Shown here piece after piece: positions 60,595 through 64,000 of a stretch of 64,000 nt of DNA. This stretch comes from Marinobacter sp. SS5-14b. GTDB taxonomy: Bacteria; Pseudomonadota; Gammaproteobacteria; Pseudomonadales; Oleiphilaceae. Position numbers and translations under genes: made by a program. The notes beneath the pieces are model-generated. The model was not told the origin of the DNA. It saw nothing but the letters and a program-made list of their open reading frames with translations, and made no database searches. The stretch spans positions 40,509 to 104,508 of the forward strand of contig NZ_JASSVM010000010.1 of NCBI RefSeq assembly GCF_030541005.1. The letters run 5' to 3'. Every line of letters starts with the position of its first letter. The stretch's first letter is position 1.

Positions 60595-62234
60595 ATCAGT
60601 CCGACCGGAAAGATGTTGTAAATCCGTTTGGTAAGCTCCACTTCCTGATTGTTGACGACTTCGAAAACTTCCGGCTATCCATGCGCCAGATGCTTCGAAG
60701 CTGTGGTGCTGACAAGATTGAACTGGTCGGCCATGCCACGCCCGCTGTTCAATACTGCACCTATAATCACGTGGACGTGGTGCTTTGTGATTTCAACCTG
60801 GGTGAAGGAAAAAACGGCCAGCATATACTTGAGGAGCTTCGCCATAAAAAGCTGCTCAAACGGTCGGCTCTCTTTCTGATGGTTACCGCGGAAACCTCGA
60901 AGGAAATGGTCATGGGTGCCCGGGAGTATCAGCCAGACGCCTACCTGACCAAACCGATAAACCGGGCAATGCTGGAAAAGCGACTGGGTAGCCTGATAAA
61001 CCAACGCAACGCTCTGCTCCCGATCACCCGGGAAATCGACCAGGAAAACTACCCTGAGGCGATTTCACAGTGTCTGCAGGCGCTCCCGAAACAGCCACGC
61101 TACAAAACCTGGTTGATGAAAACCCTGGGGGAGCTCTACTTCCTCGTCGGCGACATGGCCCATGCTCAGAAAGTCTATGACGACGTGCTGAATCAACGCG
61201 AGCTATCCTGGGCTTCACTCGGACGTTGCAAAGTACTACTTGCCAACCGCAATTTCGATCAGGCTGTAGACGGGCTTAAGGCGCTGATTGAGCGTCACCC
61301 CGATTATATGGAAGCCTACGACCTGCTGGCAGAAGGCCTGGAAAAACAAGGCAAGCCAATGCAGGCCCAACAAATTCTCGAAAAAGCCGCAGAGCATTCA
61401 CCGAATGCGCTGTTGAGGCACAAACACCTTGCCGAACTTGCGGGCGCCAACCAGGACATAGACACTGCATCGCAGGCTTGGCGCCAGACAGTTTCGCTGG
61501 GCACCTACTCCATACACGACAATCCTGACCATTACCTTTCTCTTGCCCAAAGCTTGTCTGACCTCAGCGAGGGGGACATGAACGAAGAAGGTACCGAACG
61601 AGCATCAGAAGCATTGAACGTCCTGGCAAAAATGGAAAAGCGTTTTTCAGACGATGAATCCATTTCCCTGAAAAGCAGGATTGTGCAATCACGTGTTCAT
61701 TCCGGCCAGGGGCGACAGCGAGAAGCTGAGAAAATTCTGACCAGCGTAGAAAGCGACATCAAAGCTTTGGAGGAAATCCCTTCAGACGTTGGCCTGGACT
61801 ATGCCAAAACGCTGTTTCGCACCGGACGAGAGCACCAGGCAAAAGAACTGCTCGGACAACTGGCAGCTCGCTACGATAACGATGCTGATTTACTGCAGAA
61901 GATAGAGAACCTGCTGGATGAGCCCGTCGGCTTCCGTCAAAAACTTGAAGCTCGCAGTTTTAACAGAGAGGGAATCAAAGCATTCGAAGCCGGTAGTCTT
62001 GATACTGCGGTAAGCGCCTTTAACCAGGCCCTGAGCATCGTGCCGGATCACGCTGCACTGAACCTGAACCTCGTTCAGGTGCTGATGAAACAGTTTGAGC
62101 AACAGCCCGGCAACCAGGCTCTGCTAACAACCTGCCAGCAGAGGCTCGAGCGCCTGAGTCATCTACCGGAACAGCACCGGCAATACCGAAGATACCAGGC
62201 ACTGATCCGAAAAATTAAAGGACTGACCGCATGA
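60591..62234 (+). CDS. Receiver-TPR response regulator
   Basis: This 547-residue cytosolic protein has an N-terminal receiver (residues 14-140; IVDDFENFRLSMRQML, acceptor Asp 67 in VLCDFNLGEGKNGQ, and the lysine in YLTKPI) followed by about 400 residues of TPR-like helical repeats (for example SWASLGRCKVLLANRNFDQAVDGLKALIERHPDYMEAYDLLAEGLEKQG). It has no DNA-binding or enzymatic domain, so output is probably protein binding through the repeats. It overlaps the hybrid kinase and the next kinase by 4 bases each. The cognate donor is likely one of the flanking kinases. Confidence 0.9.
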   Translation: MNQSDRKDVVNPFGKLHFLIVDDFENFRLSMRQMLRSCGADKIELVGHATPAVQYCTYNHVDVVLCDFNLGEGKNGQHILEELRHKKLLKRSALFLMVTAETSKEMVMGAREYQPDAYLTKPINRAMLEKRLGSLINQRNALLPITREIDQENYPEAISQCLQALPKQPRYKTWLMKTLGELYFLVGDMAHAQKVYDDVLNQRELSWASLGRCKVLLANRNFDQAVDGLKALIERHPDYMEAYDLLAEGLEKQGKPMQAQQILEKAAEHSPNALLRHKHLAELAGANQDIDTASQAWRQTVSLGTYSIHDNPDHYLSLAQSLSDLSEGDMNEEGTERASEALNVLAKMEKRFSDDESISLKSRIVQSRVHSGQGRQREAEKILTSVESDIKALEEIPSDVGLDYAKTLFRTGREHQAKELLGQLAARYDNDADLLQKIENLLDEPVGFRQKLEARSFNREGIKAFEAGSLDTAVSAFNQALSIVPDHAALNLNLVQVLMKQFEQQPGNQALLTTCQQRLERLSHLPEQHRQYRRYQALIRKIKGLTA

Positions 62235-62911
62235 CTGACCCGACCATCGACTTCTCCATGGTGCTCGCCTCTGCAGTACACGATATGAAGAACTCATTGG
62301 GGATGCTCCTCAACAGTCTTGATGAGCTCAGGAACGAACACGAGCAAACGCTTGCTGGCTCGAACAAGTTCAATATGCTTCAGTACGAGGCCGAGCGCAT
62401 GCATAACGACCTGGTGCAATTATTGGGCATCTACCGGCTAGGCGAAGACAACCTGTCAGCTCATATAGACGAACATTTCGTGCCCGACTTTCTTGCCGAT
62501 CATCTGGCCCGACATACACCGCTGCTTGAAGGCCTCGGCATTGAATACGAGATCGCTTCAGAGGAAATCAACGGATTCTTTGACGAGGACCTGCTGACAG
62601 GCGTACTGAACAACACTATCAATAACGCAATTCGATACACCAAAAGCAAAATTCGGCTAACCGGCCGCCAACAGGATGGATACCTGGTTCTTGGCGTAGA
62701 GGATGATGGCCGTGGATACCCGGAAAATATGCAACACACCGGCACATTGAACTTCAAAGCGCTGGATTTCCAGAGCGGTAGTACCAGTCTCGGCCTCTTC
62801 TTCGCATCATCGGTTGCGAGGCTTCACAGCGAGGGCGAGCGAAGTGGATCCATAAAGCTGCACAACGGCGGCGCCCTGGGCGGTGGTGTTTTTGAAATCT
62901 GGCTTCCCTGA
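62231..62911 (+). CDS. Minimal histidine kinase without sensor domain
   Basis: This 226-residue protein consists of a short dimerisation helix pair with the H-box ASAVHDMKNSLGMLLNSLDELR and an HATPase domain: NNTINNAIRYTKSKIRLTG (N box), GVEDDGRGYPENMQ (G1) and GSTSLGLFFASSVARLHS (G2). There is no transmembrane or sensory domain, so it should act on a signal delivered by another protein, perhaps the receiver-TPR gene that it overlaps by 4 bases. It could equally be a phosphatase for that regulator. The DNA after the stop contains a 7-bp hairpin. Confidence 0.86.
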   Translation: MTDPTIDFSMVLASAVHDMKNSLGMLLNSLDELRNEHEQTLAGSNKFNMLQYEAERMHNDLVQLLGIYRLGEDNLSAHIDEHFVPDFLADHLARHTPLLEGLGIEYEIASEEINGFFDEDLLTGVLNNTINNAIRYTKSKIRLTGRQQDGYLVLGVEDDGRGYPENMQHTGTLNFKALDFQSGSTSLGLFFASSVARLHSEGERSGSIKLHNGGALGGGVFEIWLP

Positions 62912-62963
62912 CCAACCGCTCAGACACTGAACACTTCCGCATGAATACAGTGAAAAATCAAAA

Positions 62964-62985
62964 GGGCGTCTCAAATCTGACGCCC
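62964..62985. terminator. Hairpin with 7-bp stem after the kinase operon
   Basis: GGGCGTC and GACGCCC pair over an 8-nt loop, 53 nt after the minimal kinase stop. On the plus strand the following sequence is C/T-rich without a T-run, while the minus strand has TTTTGATTTTT. It may be a weak terminator. Confidence 0.45.
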
Positions 62986-63086
62986 AGGCCTCTTCTTCCA
63001 CTGTATATTTTACGATCTCCCTTTATAGTTCCGCAGATAACAATTTTCTGTAACCCAGCTCAGGGTTAACAAGGGAGAATTCAGAA

Positions 63087-63839
63087 ATGGCGCGGGGGCA
63101 CGCACTCATCATAGAGGATTCGTCGACAGCGCGAATTATCCTTTCTCGCCTGCTCGAACGGGCAGACATTTCGAGCAAAGGCGTTGCAACAGCAGAAGAA
63201 GCCTTCCCTGCGCTTCAGGCAGACACTTTTGATCTCATCTTCCTCGACCACCTTCTCCCAGGAATGAACGGCTTTCAGGCTCTTGAAAAGCTCAAAAGCC
63301 AGCCAAGTACTCGTGACATCCCGGTGTTCATGTACACCTCCCAGAACGCCGAGAAATACATTCAGGAAGCCAGAGAGTTGGGCGCTGCCGGCGTTATTCG
63401 TAAGCAAGTCGATCGTGACCAGCTCCTGAGAACTCTCGACATCATTCTCTCAGACGTACCGGAGCCTGAACAAAGTGAGGCGCTTCGCCTGGCCGTTGAG
63501 GAGGGTGGCTACCCCGTGTCAGAAAGCCTGGAACAAAGCTCACGCAAACTTACCGGACGCATGTCAACGCTGGAAGTAGCCTATGAAGAGCTCGAAGTAG
63601 AGCTCAGAGAGCTGCGCGAGTCCTACGAATACCTTGCGCAGGATTATCAACGTAGAAGTCGGCAACAACATTCCAGAATCAGGCTGCTTGGGGGCGCGAA
63701 CCTGGCCCTTGTGGTCATGCTTGTCTGGCTTGTCACATGGCAGGCGGGCATGCTCGACAATCACATTGAGCGAACAAATGAACAATTCTCATTGATGCAC
63801 AGCATCGTAGGTGGTGTGATCGAATTAATTGGCAAGTAG
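63087..63839 (+). CDS. Receiver domain protein with C-terminal coiled coil and membrane anchor
   Basis: This 250-residue protein has a receiver domain (residues 4-125; ALIIEDSSTARIILSRLL, acceptor Asp 54 in LIFLDHLLPGMNGFQAL, conserved Lys in AAGVIRKQVD), then a Glu/Leu-rich coiled coil (LEVAYEELEVELRELRESYEYLAQDYQRR) and a single hydrophobic helix (LALVVMLVWLVTWQAGML) with a short C-terminal tail. A receiver tied to the membrane at its C-terminus is unusual. A purine-rich AAGGGAG precedes the ATG at 63087. It is 176 nt after the kinase operon and may be its own transcript. Confidence 0.88.
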   Translation: MARGHALIIEDSSTARIILSRLLERADISSKGVATAEEAFPALQADTFDLIFLDHLLPGMNGFQALEKLKSQPSTRDIPVFMYTSQNAEKYIQEARELGAAGVIRKQVDRDQLLRTLDIILSDVPEPEQSEALRLAVEEGGYPVSESLEQSSRKLTGRMSTLEVAYEELEVELRELRESYEYLAQDYQRRSRQQHSRIRLLGGANLALVVMLVWLVTWQAGMLDNHIERTNEQFSLMHSIVGGVIELIGK

Positions 63840-63860
63840 CAATATTTCGATTACGCCAAT

Positions 63861-63891
63861 AAAAAACCCCCGACAGCGAAGCTATCGGGGG
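63861..63891 (-). terminator. Rho-independent terminator of the rRNA operon
   Basis: On the minus strand CCCCCGATAGC and GCTGTCGGGGG form an 11-bp stem with one G-T wobble and a short TTC loop, then TTTTTTATT. It lies just after the 5S rRNA 3' end. Confidence 0.9.
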
Positions 63892-63904
63892 TTTGGGTAT
63901 TAGG

Positions 63905-64000
63905 CGCCTGACGATGACCTACTCTCACATGGGCAACGCCACACTACCATCGGCGCAGGTCTGTTTCACTTCTGAGTTCGAGATGGGATCAGGTGGTTCC
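63905..64000 (-). rRNA. rrf: 5S ribosomal RNA (5' part cut by window edge)
   Basis: Read on the minus strand, the sequence gives the standard 5S landmarks CCCATCTCGAACTCAGAAGT, GTGAAAC, CGATGGTAGTGTGG and CCCATGTGAGAGTAGG and a 3' end near GTCAGGC. Only the last ~96 nt are inside the window; the 5' end and the rest of the rRNA operon lie to the right, transcribed leftward. The exact 3' end may be 1-2 nt off. Confidence 0.93.

Overview
The window looks like a chromosomal segment of a marine gammaproteobacterium, most likely Marinobacter or a close relative. The evidence is gene content and order: ampD-DUF1631-nadC, purMN with DUF2066-pgsA-hda, a complete Rnf/Rsx operon, the surE-pcm-nlpD-rpoS block behind ftsB-ispD-ispF-truD, and an Na+/solute symporter cluster with a CrbS/MxtR-type sensor kinase. 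No phage, plasmid, insertion sequence, CRISPR array or tRNA gene was recognised. The assignment rests on reading proteins by eye, not on a search.

Layout. 1-14 kb: housekeeping genes, with a partial AmpD, a DUF1631 protein, NadC, then a minus-strand YqcC / ParA-like / Hda / CDP-alcohol phosphatidyltransferase / DUF2066 group divergent from purM-purN-DUF3108; then AvtA, DUF416, Dcd and the Mrp/ApbC Fe-S carrier. 14-23 kb (plus strand): metG, rsxABCDGE and nth, closed by a bidirectional terminator facing a chalcone-isomerase-like secreted protein. 23-41 kb (minus strand): a long conserved run that reads dnaE, accA, tilS, pyrG, kdsA, eno, ftsB, ispD, ispF, truD, surE, pcm, DUF368, nlpD, rpoS in the direction of transcription. 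41-51 kb: a TlpA-like lipoprotein, an ArsC-family reductase, WrbA, DUF2069, an orphan GspE/PilB ATPase, a DUF3080 lipoprotein, the methionine-salvage genes mtnB-mtnD-mtnC, a two-subunit molybdenum hydroxylase (IorA/IorB type), a small lipoprotein and an Smr protein. 51.5-63.8 kb (plus strand): a CBS/DUF294 nucleotidyltransferase, a DnaQ-like exonuclease, a DUF4212 plus VC_2705-type symporter pair, a membrane protein of unknown function, a 1172-residue SLC5-PAS-kinase-receiver hybrid, a receiver-TPR protein, a minimal kinase and a membrane-anchored receiver protein. The window ends inside a minus-strand 5S rRNA.

How the parts work together. The Rsx complex moves electrons between NADH and ferredoxin-like carriers and, with Mrp/ApbC, supports Fe-S protein function; Nth is itself an Fe-S enzyme. 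The rpoS block joins stationary-phase control to cell-envelope and protein-repair genes. The 51-63 kb block looks like carboxylate (probably acetate-type) uptake coupled to a phosphorelay: its symporter and kinase share an SLC5-like fold, and the kinase, receiver-TPR and minimal kinase genes overlap by 4 bases.

The most unusual signal is not a gene. Three intergenic palindromes (13.0, 30.5 and 32.4 kb) carry a conserved core of exactly 54 nt, itself made of two small hairpins, flanked by 27-29 nt inverted arms that are nearly perfect within a copy but unrelated between copies. Each lies about 20-45 nt beyond the stop codon of a minus-strand gene.
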